Source: Bacteroides sp. | GTDB taxonomy: Bacteria; Bacteroidota; Bacteroidia; Bacteroidales; Bacteroidaceae | Assembly: GCA_015060735.1 (NCBI GenBank) | Contig: SUXX01000002.1 | Coordinates: 78,566 to 142,565 of the forward strand | DNA length: 64,000 bases | Reading direction: 5' to 3' | Shown here: piece by piece, positions 34,284-43,780 of the stretch | Layout: each line of letters starts with the position of its first letter | How positions within the stretch are numbered: position 1 is the stretch's first letter | The notes under the pieces: model-generated | The model's input: only the letters and a program-made list of their open reading frames with translations | Told to the model about the DNA's origin: nothing | The model's database searches: none | Program-made: the position numbers and the translations under genes

Positions 34284-35672
34284 TTATTTCGCCAAACTAT
34301 AAACTACATCCATAATCTTTTGACCAATTTCATCGGCTTCCTCCATGGTTGAAGCTTCAGAATATACACGAATAATTGGCTCGGTATTACTCTTGCGAAG
34401 GTGAACCCACTTGTCGGGGAAGTCTATCTTCACACCATCAATATCATTCACTTCTTCGTCCTTGTACATTTCCTTCACCTTGGCAAGAATGGCATCCACA
34501 TCTGTTTCCGGAGTCAAGTCTATGCGATTCTTCGCAATATAATAAGGAGGATAAGTCGCACGAAGCTCGCTGACCTTCTTTCCTTCGTGTGCCAAATGAC
34601 TTAGAAACAAAGCGATACCTACCAAAGCATCACGACCATAATGACTTTCCGGATAAATCACCCCACCATTTCCTTCACCACCAATTACGGCATTCGTTTC
34701 TTTCATCTTGGTCGTTACGTTCACCTCGCCTACGGCCGAAGCGTTGTAATCGCATCCATACTTACGGGTTACGTCACGAAGTGCACGGGTAGAGCTAAGA
34801 TTAGAAACAGTATTTCCCGGTGTATGCTTCAACACATAATCGGCCACAGTGACCAATGTATATTCTTCACCATACATCTTTCCATCTTCACAAATCATGG
34901 CCAATCGATCTACATCTGGGTCTACCACAAAAGCCACATCATAATCACCTTTCGCCATCAAGTTCATGATGTCACCGAGGTTCTTTTCAAGTGGCTCGGG
35001 GTTATGTTGAAAATCACCTGTCGGTTCGCAATAAAGACCTTCGACTTTTTCAACTCCCAAGCGTTCCAACAACTTCGGAAGAATCACGCCTCCTACCGAA
35101 TTCACACAATCAATAGCTACCTTGAACTTGGCATTGCGAATAGCTTCTACATCCACCAATTTCAAAGCTAACACACTATCAATGTGTTTGTCATCGTATG
35201 TATTATCTTCGCGATAACTTCCCAAATGGTCGATGTCTGCATATTCGAAAGCTTCGGCCTCGGCTATACGAAGCACTTCATTTCCTTCTTCTGCATTCAA
35301 GAACTCACCATGTTCGTTCAGCAACTTCAAGGCATTCCATTGACGAGGGTTGTGACTCGCGGTCAGAATGATACCCCCACAAGCACCTTCCATGGTCACG
35401 GCCAATTCGGTGGTTGGTGTAGAAGCCAAACCGATGTTTACCACATCGAACCCCATTCCCATTAGGGTACCGCATACTACATTCTTCACCATCTCACCCG
35501 AGAGGCGAGCATCACGGCCCACTACGATTTTATTGCTCTTAATAGTAGTTGTCTTACGAATCAGCGTTGCATAAGCTGATGTAAACTTCACAATATCCAA
35601 TGGATTCAGTCCTTCACCGGCACCTCCACCAATTGTTCCACGGATACCCGAAATAGATTTAATAAGTGTCAT
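34284..35672 (-). CDS. glmM: Phosphoglucosamine mutase
   Basis: This 462-residue enzyme converts glucosamine-6-phosphate to glucosamine-1-phosphate for cell-wall and LPS precursor synthesis. It shows the phosphoserine loop LTASHNPRQWNALK (catalytic Ser in TASHNP), the metal loop DPDVDRLAMI, the sugar-binding GEGNGGVIYPESHYGRD and the phosphate-binding RKSNTEPIIRVY. Closely related mutases share these motifs, and the GlmM assignment rests on overall similarity. Its start overlaps the upstream lipoprotein stop by four bases (ATGA). Confidence 0.88.
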   Translation of the reverse strand: MTLIKSISGIRGTIGGGAGEGLNPLDIVKFTSAYATLIRKTTTIKSNKIVVGRDARLSGEMVKNVVCGTLMGMGFDVVNIGLASTPTTELAVTMEGACGGIILTASHNPRQWNALKLLNEHGEFLNAEEGNEVLRIAEAEAFEYADIDHLGSYREDNTYDDKHIDSVLALKLVDVEAIRNAKFKVAIDCVNSVGGVILPKLLERLGVEKVEGLYCEPTGDFQHNPEPLEKNLGDIMNLMAKGDYDVAFVVDPDVDRLAMICEDGKMYGEEYTLVTVADYVLKHTPGNTVSNLSSTRALRDVTRKYGCDYNASAVGEVNVTTKMKETNAVIGGEGNGGVIYPESHYGRDALVGIALFLSHLAHEGKKVSELRATYPPYYIAKNRIDLTPETDVDAILAKVKEMYKDEEVNDIDGVKIDFPDKWVHLRKSNTEPIIRVYSEASTMEEADEIGQKIMDVVYSLAK

Positions 35673-36304
35673 CGCGATAATTGATAAGTTATTTCATAAT
35701 AACAAGGCATCACCTGAGAAGATGCCGTCGATGTTCCTTCACTATGAGGAACAATCAATCTGATTTTTGAACGTCCGGAGATTTCGCGTCCCACCTTTAT
35801 ATAATTAAAGGGAATCATCCAACCTGAAGGAACATAAGTTGTATTATGTGCCGAATACATAGCTCCACCATAAGTGAATGTGGCAGAAAAATTATTTCCA
35901 CTCTTTGTCAGAATGAAAGCATCCGGATGTGCATACAGATTGGACATTGTATTAAAGGAGAGCGTATCCGTCTTTCCGTCATCCAAAATTTCTTCTTCGA
36001 TGTAACGAGCCAGGATTTCATGGCGTCCATCAGCCAGCAATTCTCCATTTCCACGCGACACTACCTGCATATAAACCCCGCTTTCCGAGAACAGGACAAA
36101 CTCATTGTCGGCCACATTGGTTAAAGAATCCTGTGCTTCGAATTCCTTTTCACTGATAACCTTGATTCCTTCCAACTCGATAAAACGCTTGATAGCATCA
36201 CGCTCCTCTTCTTTCATCTCCGCATACGTCTTATCGTTATTACATGCCTGGAACATCCAGCCCAGTCCCAACACCAACAAAAAGAATATACTTAACTTCT
36301 TCAT
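35669..36304 (-). CDS. DUF4827-type lipoprotein
   Basis: This 211-residue protein has a lipoprotein signal ending FQAC (Cys21) and then resembles the Bacteroidetes DUF4827 family. The C-terminal half contains the pattern GWMIPFNYIKVG, SKIRLIVPHSEGTS and PCYYEITYQL, which resembles FKBP-type peptidyl-prolyl isomerase folds. Isomerase activity is not shown. It would sit on a membrane facing the periplasm. It is translationally coupled to glmM. Confidence 0.75.
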   Translation of the reverse strand: MKKLSIFFLLVLGLGWMFQACNNDKTYAEMKEEERDAIKRFIELEGIKVISEKEFEAQDSLTNVADNEFVLFSESGVYMQVVSRGNGELLADGRHEILARYIEEEILDDGKTDTLSFNTMSNLYAHPDAFILTKSGNNFSATFTYGGAMYSAHNTTYVPSGWMIPFNYIKVGREISGRSKIRLIVPHSEGTSTASSQVMPCYYEITYQLSR

Positions 36305-36387
36305 TTTACTTGCTTTAAATTCGAGGACAAAAGTAATAAATCGTCGGCAAACTTTTTCTATCTTTTCAAGCTATTATACTAAAATAA

Positions 36388-37428
36388 CTATTTTTTTGCT
36401 AAAAGTAGGCTTTCGTATTTCACCAATGCTTGTTTAAACAAGTTTATAGCCTCTTCCATCGTGCCATAAAACTCTCCACCCGAAGCATTCAAATGTCCGC
36501 CACCATTAAAAAATTCTGCCGCAACCTTGTTACATGGGAAATCACCCACCGAACGTAACGAAACCTTTATCATATCCTTTTCAGTATCTTCTCGCAAAAA
36601 CACCGAAAAACAAATATCCTTAATAGACAAAGGCATGTTTACAAAACCTTCCGTATCCCCTTTCGAGTATTGGAAACGACCTTGTTCTTCACGAGATAAA
36701 GTAATCAATGCCGAAGCATACTGAGGGCATACCTGCATCTTATCATAAAGCACATATCCCATCAATCTCAAGCGTCCTTCCGAATGAGTATTGAAAACCT
36801 TCCGATAAATTTCATCCTTGTCAATGCCTTTCGACAACAATTCACCTATAATCAGGTAAATTTCCCGGTTATTCGAGTTATAAGTAAATCCACCCGTATC
36901 GGTCATCATCCCGGTATAAATACATTCTGCCCCTTCTTGAGTAATATCCTCAAAGCATCCCAAATAACAAATCAGTCGGAAAACCAATTCCGAGGTAGAA
37001 GATATTTCCGGGTGCGAAATCGTAATTCCACAAAAATCGCCGGGATATAAATGATGGTCTATCATCAACTTCCGTGCCGGAGAATTCTTCACTGCTTCTT
37101 CCATTGTATCAATACGCGACAATACGTTAAAGTCCAGGCAACAGATAACATCCGCTTCCTGAATCAACTTGTCGGCAAACTCCTTGTATTTATTATAAAT
37201 TATCACATCCTTAGCTCCCGGCATCCAACGAAAAAAAGCCGGGAACGTATTTGGCACAATAACAGATACATTCTTATCCATCGATACCAGGAAATGATAC
37301 AATCCCAACGAAGAACCCATTGCATCACCATCGGGTGATACATGACTTACTATTACTATTTTTTCAGCCTTTTCAAACCACTTTTCCACATGGTCTATAT
37401 CGGCTTGCGACATGATTCTTGATAACAT
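36388..37428 (-). CDS. DHH-family phosphoesterase (NrnA-like)
   Basis: This 346-residue cytosolic enzyme has the DHH/DHHA1 motifs: SHVSPDGDAMGSS, CCLDFN, the DHH triad in KLMIDHHLYPGD, GMMTDTGGFTYN and the C-terminal GGGHLNASGG. NrnA-type members degrade nanoRNAs, pAp or cyclic dinucleotide products, and any of these may be the substrate. The open frame runs to 37470, but a -7 box lies within it at 37448-37455, so the ATG at 37428 is preferred. Confidence 0.88.
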   Translation of the reverse strand: MLSRIMSQADIDHVEKWFEKAEKIVIVSHVSPDGDAMGSSLGLYHFLVSMDKNVSVIVPNTFPAFFRWMPGAKDVIIYNKYKEFADKLIQEADVICCLDFNVLSRIDTMEEAVKNSPARKLMIDHHLYPGDFCGITISHPEISSTSELVFRLICYLGCFEDITQEGAECIYTGMMTDTGGFTYNSNNREIYLIIGELLSKGIDKDEIYRKVFNTHSEGRLRLMGYVLYDKMQVCPQYASALITLSREEQGRFQYSKGDTEGFVNMPLSIKDICFSVFLREDTEKDMIKVSLRSVGDFPCNKVAAEFFNGGGHLNASGGEFYGTMEEAINLFKQALVKYESLLLAKK

Positions 37429-37447
37429 ACGATTATTTTTTGATGTG

Positions 37448-37455
37448 CAAAAATA
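37448..37455 (-). promoter_or_regulatory. -7 box for the DHH phosphoesterase gene
   Basis: Minus-strand TATTTTTG, an exact match, 19 bases before the ATG at 37428. Confidence 0.5.
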
Positions 37456-37470
37456 CACAAAATTCTCCAT

Positions 37471-39510
37471 TTACAGAAATATACGGTGAGAACCTTCCGC
37501 TTCCAAATCTACAAAATCAAGACCTAACTCCATACATTCCTTTTTCCTTTGCTCTGCTCTGGTTCTTCCTAACGAAGCATCAAGTACAACTGTTTTCACT
37601 TTGAACAATTTCTGCAAACTTTTCAAATCCTGATTAAATCCATGACACAAATACAGATAATCCATATCCAGCAACAGTTCCGAACTTTTATCTTTCCAAC
37701 GATTATCCGACAGAATTCCAATCTTCAGTCCATGCCAAACAACAATTTTATCTTGATAAATTCCATTCGGCATGCTCTGCTCCTTGGATACTATAACCGG
37801 ATATTCAACTCCTTCTCTTTTCCAAAAAACATCTGCAACTTTTACCAAAGAAGCGATAGCACTATCGTTCTGCTCCGTTATCAAATAAGAACTTCCGTCA
37901 GATTCAATCAAATGAATAGCCGGACAATTCCGAAAATTATAAAAAACAATCTCAGCTTGTTTCTGCTCAGGAAAAACAATTATCAAACGAAATGCTAACA
38001 GACAAGTAAACAAGGCCAATCCTTTCAAGAATAAAGCTCGTCTAGGTTTCATGCCATACAATAGAATTATCCCTAAAATCCCATAAAGTAACACAATCTC
38101 CACCCCCGACAAATAAGCTACGGAGAATGTAGCTCCAGGCAATCCACCTATCCATTCTGCAACAACGGTCAATCCTTTTGTCGAAGCATTTACAACCGAG
38201 ACGAGCACTCCCAGCAACCAAGAACAGGGAGAGACAAGTACCATAACCACAGCCCCATATAGGATAAGAGGTATCCATACTGCAGCTAGAAGATTCGTCA
38301 CCAGAAAATAGACAGAAAAATTAGAGAAATAATACATTACCAAAGGAGCTGTACCTATTTGAGCTGCCACAGATACCGCCATCACCCCTCCGACATATCG
38401 TAAAACAGGATTTCGCCACGCAAAAGCTTTAAGAATCAAAGGACGGAACAACACGATGGAAGCTACGGCTACAAAAGAAAGTTGAAAACCTACATCATAT
38501 ATATAGAAAGGATGATAAAACAACATCAAGAGAGCAGCAATCGCTAACGTATTCATGGATAACGCCCGACCACCGGCCAACTTGGCCAGCTCCATCAACA
38601 TGCACATCCATACCGCTCTTACTACCGAAGCCTCCAAACCCACTACAAAAGCAGCACTCCATAACAACCCTGTGGAAACAAACCATTTGACATAACTGCC
38701 TCCCCTTATCAATCCGAGAGGACTTAACAAGAAATTTAGCAAAAGCCAAATAATACCAATGTGCATTCCCGACAAAGCCAACACATGCGAAATCCCCGCA
38801 TCGGCATAAACCTCTCGAAGTTCATCGTCCAACTCCCGCTTACAGCCCAAAGTCAAAGCAGAAAGTACCGGGAGTTGTTCTTCTTCCACTCCCCATTCAC
38901 GATACTTCTGTATAGCCCTTTCCCTAACCAACAAAGCCTGTTGTTTCAAATACAGCTCGGATATTCTTTCTTTCCGAAACCAGTATCCAGAAGGAACATA
39001 AGCTGTACCACTTATCCCTTGATGAAACCAATAGTGTGCATAATCAAATTCATAAGGATTTCTTCTACCTTGGGGAATCTGTATATCGGTATATGCCCAT
39101 AACTCATCACCGATTTCCAATGTTGAGGCCAAGCTGTCTTTCGCCAGATACAACAACACGTTCTTGCCATTCACCTCGACCTTGCATTGAATACTTCTGG
39201 TCTTTTCAACGGGTACATCTTGCAAAACTGTCCGATATATCTGTTCTTTCACAGGCCAATCAACCCAAACTTCATCTCTTTCATGTTCTGCCAAAATCCA
39301 ACCAACAAGGAACATAAACACAGAAACTCCCGTCCCGAATACCCATCTTTTAGCATACGATGCCTTCCTTATACCTAGTCCCAACAGCAGAGCAAGCCCA
39401 CACAAAACCACATGAAGGTTCTGAGGTGAAACGTAATCAGGGAAAATACCTGCAAAAAAAATTCCGGCTACCATGAATATAGTAAGCCGGAGTATGGGAT
39501 AAGCTTTCAA
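37471..39510 (-). CDS. comEC: ComEC/Rec2-family membrane protein
   Basis: This 679-residue inner membrane protein has an N-terminal helix pair and OB-like DUF4131 region (about 1-215). The Competence domain follows with about ten helices (LALSGMHIGIIW signature near 235), then a C-terminal soluble part with a degenerate beta-lactamase-like fold (NFRNCPAIHLIESDGSSY). In competent bacteria ComEC carries single-stranded DNA inward. A start ATG is absent upstream, and the frame begins at a TTG 12 bases after the rpe stop, so TTG initiation coupled to rpe is likely. A conserved HxHxDH site is not evident in the tail. Confidence 0.85.
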   Translation of the reverse strand: MKAYPILRLTIFMVAGIFFAGIFPDYVSPQNLHVVLCGLALLLGLGIRKASYAKRWVFGTGVSVFMFLVGWILAEHERDEVWVDWPVKEQIYRTVLQDVPVEKTRSIQCKVEVNGKNVLLYLAKDSLASTLEIGDELWAYTDIQIPQGRRNPYEFDYAHYWFHQGISGTAYVPSGYWFRKERISELYLKQQALLVRERAIQKYREWGVEEEQLPVLSALTLGCKRELDDELREVYADAGISHVLALSGMHIGIIWLLLNFLLSPLGLIRGGSYVKWFVSTGLLWSAAFVVGLEASVVRAVWMCMLMELAKLAGGRALSMNTLAIAALLMLFYHPFYIYDVGFQLSFVAVASIVLFRPLILKAFAWRNPVLRYVGGVMAVSVAAQIGTAPLVMYYFSNFSVYFLVTNLLAAVWIPLILYGAVVMVLVSPCSWLLGVLVSVVNASTKGLTVVAEWIGGLPGATFSVAYLSGVEIVLLYGILGIILLYGMKPRRALFLKGLALFTCLLAFRLIIVFPEQKQAEIVFYNFRNCPAIHLIESDGSSYLITEQNDSAIASLVKVADVFWKREGVEYPVIVSKEQSMPNGIYQDKIVVWHGLKIGILSDNRWKDKSSELLLDMDYLYLCHGFNQDLKSLQKLFKVKTVVLDASLGRTRAEQRKKECMELGLDFVDLEAEGSHRIFL

Positions 39511-39524
39511 GCGTTCTGTATCTT

Positions 39525-40178
39525 TTAGAGATTCTTTAATTGATGAATCATGTCCATCATGTCCGGAGCCTTGAATATGGCATTACCAGCCACCAATACA
39601 TCAGCACCTGCTTCTACGAGTTGTTTTCCTGTTTCCAAATTTACACCGCCATCAATCTGAATCAACGCCTTCGAGCCTGTATTATCAATCAACTCACGCA
39701 ATTCCTTCAGCTTATTAACGGTTTGAGGGATAAACTTTTGTCCGGCAAAACCCGGATTTACACTCATCAAAAGCACCATATCCAAATCAGCCACAATATC
39801 CTTAAGCATAACTACTGGAGTAGAAGGATTCAATGTTACCCCTGCCTTCATTCCTGCATCCTTTATTTGTTGCACGACTCGATGAAGATGGGTACAAGTT
39901 TCGTAATGAATGTTCATCATCATTGTTCCCATATCCTTAAGCTCCTTGATAAACTTTTCCGGCTGAACAATCATTAAATGCACATCCATTGGCTTTTCCG
40001 AGATTTCGGCCACTTGCTTCAGCACCGGAAAACCAATAGAAATATTCGGAACAAATACACCGTCCATCACATCGACATGCACCCAATCTGCTTCACTCCG
40101 ATTCAACGTTTCAATATCGGCTTGAAGATTCAGGAAATTGGCAGACAATATAGATGGAGAAATGATAGGTTTACTCAT
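39525..40178 (-). CDS. rpe: Ribulose-phosphate 3-epimerase
   Basis: This 217-residue TIM-barrel enzyme interconverts ribulose-5-phosphate and xylulose-5-phosphate in the pentose phosphate pathway. Its motifs are SPSILSANFLNL, VHVDVMDGVFVPN (metal and catalytic Asp), DVHLMI, VNPGFAGQKFI and IQIDGGVNLETG (second catalytic Asp). The length is standard. It is first in an operon with comEC and has its own -7 box. Confidence 0.96.
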   Translation of the reverse strand: MSKPIISPSILSANFLNLQADIETLNRSEADWVHVDVMDGVFVPNISIGFPVLKQVAEISEKPMDVHLMIVQPEKFIKELKDMGTMMMNIHYETCTHLHRVVQQIKDAGMKAGVTLNPSTPVVMLKDIVADLDMVLLMSVNPGFAGQKFIPQTVNKLKELRELIDNTGSKALIQIDGGVNLETGKQLVEAGADVLVAGNAIFKAPDMMDMIHQLKNL

Positions 40179-40207
40179 AATTTATATTTTAACTTCGATT
40201 GATGCTG

Positions 40208-40215
40208 CAAAGATA
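40208..40215 (-). promoter_or_regulatory. -7 box for rpe-comEC
   Basis: Minus-strand TATCTTTG, an exact match, 29 bases before the rpe ATG. Confidence 0.5.
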
Positions 40216-40254
40216 GCTATAATTTAGATACGAACCTTGAAAAGTCGCATATTT

Positions 40255-41229
40255 TTATTCCACGCTGCTTCCTTCAACAAAACGATACCCCCTCAAGAAA
40301 TCTTGTATAAGCATTCGTTTCTTACCGGCGATTTGCAAAGACAACAGATTAATATAACCATCTTCTACGGCCACCCGAAGATAAGTCTTACCATCCGTTT
40401 CCATCGTTCCAATCGTCTTTTCATGTTCTTCAAAAGTTTTGGCCGTTTCGAAGATTTTCAATACTTGATGATTACCATCGGGAGTTTTGATCTCTGTCCA
40501 AGCTGCCGGATAGGGCGAAAGTCCTCGTACAAAGTCATATACCTTCTTAACTCCGGTACTCCAATCAATACGGCATGTTTCCTTGAATATCTTCGGAGCC
40601 GGACGGAGTTCTGTATCCGGTTGTATGATTTCATCTTGAGGAATAGATTTCACCGTACCATTCAAGATAGCATCTACAGTTTCAAGCACCAATTCTCCTC
40701 CTAGCATCATCAACTTATCATACACCATTTCTACATTGTCCGTATCGGCAATGGGGACTTTCACCTGTTGAATGATGTCTCCGGTATCGATTTCGTGCTT
40801 CAAAAAAAAGGTAGTGATGCCAGTCTCGGTATCGCCATTCATTACCGCCCAATTTATTGGAGCCGCCCCCCTATATTGTGGAAGTAAGGAAGCATGCAGG
40901 TTGAATGTTCCCCAACGAGGCATATTCCAAACGACCTCGGGCAACATACGGAAAGCCACGACTATTTGCAAATCGGCCTGCAACGAACGAAGTTCTTCCA
41001 CAAAACTTTCTTCCTTCAGGTTCTCCGGCTGAAGTACCTTCAACCCTTGCGACACGGCATATTGCTTTACCGGACTTCCTTGCAACACACTCCCATGGCG
41101 TCCCATCGGCTTATCCGGCATGGTGATAACCGCCACGACATTATATCCACCCTCCACCAACCGTTTCAAACTTTCCACGGCAAATTCGGGAGTACCCATA
41201 TATACAATTCTCAAATCTTTCTTTTCCAT
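40255..41229 (-). CDS. fmt: Methionyl-tRNA formyltransferase
   Basis: This 324-residue enzyme formylates initiator Met-tRNA. It has the N-terminal Rossmann domain (RIVYMGTPEFAVESLKRL), the catalytic NLHASLLPQYRGAAPINW with Asn and His, Asp in HEIDTGDII, and the C-terminal tRNA-binding domain. It is the last gene of the tsaC-clc-fmt run, 9 bases after the channel gene. Confidence 0.95.
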   Translation of the reverse strand: MEKKDLRIVYMGTPEFAVESLKRLVEGGYNVVAVITMPDKPMGRHGSVLQGSPVKQYAVSQGLKVLQPENLKEESFVEELRSLQADLQIVVAFRMLPEVVWNMPRWGTFNLHASLLPQYRGAAPINWAVMNGDTETGITTFFLKHEIDTGDIIQQVKVPIADTDNVEMVYDKLMMLGGELVLETVDAILNGTVKSIPQDEIIQPDTELRPAPKIFKETCRIDWSTGVKKVYDFVRGLSPYPAAWTEIKTPDGNHQVLKIFETAKTFEEHEKTIGTMETDGKTYLRVAVEDGYINLLSLQIAGKKRMLIQDFLRGYRFVEGSSVE

Positions 41230-41238
41230 TATTCTTCT

Positions 41239-43038
41239 TTATTCTTCCGAGAAATCGACCAACATCTGCCGGTACGAATTCAAGATTCTTGATTTAGAAA
41301 GGAAGCCTACATACTTTCCGTCATGGTCAACCACCGGCAAGTTCCAGGCCTTCGTTTCATCAAACTTCTTCATTACCACTTCCATTGAGTCTTCCATCTT
41401 GATACGTGCTTTGGGAGCCACCATGAAATTGCCTACATAAAAACGATGATACAATTCTTGGCGGAAAATGATGTTACGAATGTCGTCCAACACCACAATA
41501 CCCAACAACGCTCCCAAACCATCTACCACAGGAAACATATTTCGTTTGGCCTTTGAAATCACCTTGACCATCTGTCCCAAATCATCATCAGGACGCACCT
41601 TTTCGAAGTCGGTTTCCACCACACTTTCAATGTTCATCAAAGTCAATACCGCCTTGTCCTTGTGATGGGTCACCAACTCACCCTTCTTGGCTAAACGCAT
41701 GGAATAAATGCTATGAGGCTCAAAAATCATGATGGTCAGATAAGCACTGACCGACACCATCATCAAAGGCAAAAACATGTCGTAACCACCCGTCAGTTCG
41801 GCTATCAAGAAAACGCCCGTCAGTGGAGCGTGCATCACCCCCGACATCAATCCGGCCATACCCAAAAGGGCAAAGTTTTTTTCAGGAATATCGTCCGAGA
41901 TAATAGGCTCCAATCCGTAACCATTACAGAAATGAGCAAAGACAAATCCTGTGATACACCCTAGGAACAAACTCGGGGCGAATGTTCCACCACAACCACC
42001 ACCTCCATTAGTAGCACTCGTGGCAAAGACTTTAAACAAAACAACCAAGGCCAAATAAACCAACAACAAATTGCCATAACCATAGAAGACAGAGTTATCC
42101 ATCACCTTGTCCCAATCCATAGTATTCGTTCCGTTCAGCAACATGTGGATAACATCGTAACCTTCACCATACAAGGAAGGAAACATAAAGATAAGGATAC
42201 TCAGCATCGTACCGCCTATCATCAATTTGATGTAAGGGTTATTATATCGACGAAAAATACCTTCTATCCAATTCATCGTGCGGGTGAAGTACAACGACAC
42301 TAAACCGCAAAGAATACCCAACAACAACACCGCCGGAATACGCTCCATCAAGAAAGGTTCGTCCATATGGAATTCGAACATCGCTTCCGTACCATGCAGA
42401 ATGTAAGCCACCGTAGCAGCGGTAACACTCGATACCAACAACGGAAGTAACGATCCCATCGTCAGGTCAATCATCAATACTTCGAGTGTAAAAACCAGCC
42501 CGGCAATCGGTGCTTTGAAAATACCTGCCACCGCACCGGCAGCTCCACATCCCACCAACAGCATCAGTGTACGATGATCCATCCGAAAGGCACTTCCCAA
42601 GTTCGAACCGATAGCAGAACCCGTAAGTACAATAGGTGCTTCAGCCCCTACCGATCCCCCAAAACCAATGGTAATGGCACTGGCAAAAAGCGATGACCAG
42701 GTATTATGACGTTTGATTCGACTCTGCCTACGCGAGATCGCATACAGAATCTTCGTCACCCCGTGGCTGATGTCATCCCTTACGACATGACGAATGAACA
42801 ACCCCGTCAGAAAGATACCCACAACCGGATATACCAAATACAACCAGTTAGCTCCCGTCGAATCGAAGTTTTCCGTCAGGAAATGTTTGATATATTCTAT
42901 CAAGAACTTCAATAAAGTGGCCGCCAGAGCCGTAAGAATACCCACCGCAAAACTGAGTACCAGAATGAAATGCTTATCCTTTACATTCTTTTCCCGCCAC
43001 AACAAAAGGCGTTGGAAAAGATTTTGTTTCTCATCCAT
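41239..43038 (-). CDS. ClC-type chloride channel/antiporter with CBS domains
   Basis: This 599-residue inner membrane protein has the ClC core (about 20-430). Anion-pathway motifs are GSVGAEAPIVLTG (with the gating Glu in GAEAP), GIFKAPIAGLVFTLEV and GGTFAPSLFLG. The C-terminal pair of CBS domains (about 450-595; NMFPVVDGLGALLGIV, WNLPVVDHDGKYVGFL) usually senses nucleotides. The gating Glu suggests chloride/proton exchange. It lies 6 bases after tsaC and 9 before fmt. Confidence 0.9.
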   Translation of the reverse strand: MDEKQNLFQRLLLWREKNVKDKHFILVLSFAVGILTALAATLLKFLIEYIKHFLTENFDSTGANWLYLVYPVVGIFLTGLFIRHVVRDDISHGVTKILYAISRRQSRIKRHNTWSSLFASAITIGFGGSVGAEAPIVLTGSAIGSNLGSAFRMDHRTLMLLVGCGAAGAVAGIFKAPIAGLVFTLEVLMIDLTMGSLLPLLVSSVTAATVAYILHGTEAMFEFHMDEPFLMERIPAVLLLGILCGLVSLYFTRTMNWIEGIFRRYNNPYIKLMIGGTMLSILIFMFPSLYGEGYDVIHMLLNGTNTMDWDKVMDNSVFYGYGNLLLVYLALVVLFKVFATSATNGGGGCGGTFAPSLFLGCITGFVFAHFCNGYGLEPIISDDIPEKNFALLGMAGLMSGVMHAPLTGVFLIAELTGGYDMFLPLMMVSVSAYLTIMIFEPHSIYSMRLAKKGELVTHHKDKAVLTLMNIESVVETDFEKVRPDDDLGQMVKVISKAKRNMFPVVDGLGALLGIVVLDDIRNIIFRQELYHRFYVGNFMVAPKARIKMEDSMEVVMKKFDETKAWNLPVVDHDGKYVGFLSKSRILNSYRQMLVDFSEE

Positions 43039-43044
43039 ATCTTC

Positions 43045-43620
43045 TTATTCTCTTATAACCTTAATCAATCCTCCCTTGCCTAGCTTGATGATGCTCGAAG
43101 GTTTCGGGGCGGATGTTTCCTTTTGTCGGCTCACTACGATGTAATCCACCGCCTGCTTGATTTCCTCGCTAATATCACTAAAGGTAGCCGGCGAAGGCCC
43201 ACCGCTCACATTGGCCGAAGTCGATACAATTGCCTTTCGGAAACGGAAACACAACTGCTTGGAAAACTCTTCGGAGGTTACACGGATGCCCACACTACCA
43301 TCCTCGGCCAACAGGTTAGAAGCCAAATTGCGTGCCTCGTCATAGATGATGGTCATCGGCTTCGTTGCACACTCCATCAAGTCGAACGCCACTTCGGGTG
43401 GCTCTTTCACATAAAAGTCTACCTTCACGGCATTGTCCACCAGTACGAGCATTGCTTTGCTATCGGCTCGCTTCTTGATTTCATAGACACGCTTCACAGC
43501 CTCCTCATTCGTAGCATCACACCCTATCCCCCAAATCGTATCCGTAGGATAGAGGATGACGCCTCCTCGTTGCATCACCTCACAAGCCTTCCGTATGTCT
43601 TCCCTCATCAGTTCGTCCAT
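43045..43620 (-). CDS. tsaC: L-threonylcarbamoyladenylate synthase (Sua5/YrdC)
   Basis: This 191-residue enzyme makes threonylcarbamoyl-AMP from threonine, bicarbonate and ATP, the first step towards t6A37 in tRNA. It shows GGVILYPTDTIWGIGCDA, KRADSKAMLVLV, VGIRV and the SxSANxSG motif as STSANVSGGPSP. The open frame runs back to 43767 through repeat-like and promoter sequence, so the ATG at 43620 is the start. It forms an operon with the ClC gene and fmt. Confidence 0.92.
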   Translation of the reverse strand: MDELMREDIRKACEVMQRGGVILYPTDTIWGIGCDATNEEAVKRVYEIKKRADSKAMLVLVDNAVKVDFYVKEPPEVAFDLMECATKPMTIIYDEARNLASNLLAEDGSVGIRVTSEEFSKQLCFRFRKAIVSTSANVSGGPSPATFSDISEEIKQAVDYIVVSRQKETSAPKPSSIIKLGKGGLIKVIRE

Positions 43621-43649
43621 AACCTTTTTTTCAAATTTGCAATAAAATG

Positions 43650-43657
43650 CAAATGTA
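43650..43657 (-). promoter_or_regulatory. -7 box for the tsaC operon
   Basis: Minus-strand TACATTTG, an exact match, 29 bases before the ATG at 43620. Confidence 0.5.
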
Positions 43658-43698
43658 GCAAATTTCCTTCGGATAAAACGAAGAATAAGCCAAAATAT

Positions 43699-43768
43699 GA
43701 AGAATCTCGGAAACATCCACGTAATCTTAATCGTAATGTTTCCGAGATTCTTCGAGCTGAATGACAAT
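43699..43768. repeat. TCATTCTGAG-type repeat, copy C, with 18-bp perfect hairpin
   Basis: GAAGAATCTCGGAAACAT (43699-43716) and its exact complement (43736-43753) enclose 19 bases. GAGCTGAATGACAATA follows and, read on the minus strand, gives TGTCATTCAGCTCGAAGAATCTC, the family core. It lies between nagA and tsaC and may also act as the nagA 3' hairpin. Confidence 0.75.
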
Positions 43769-43780
43769 ACTGAAAACTTA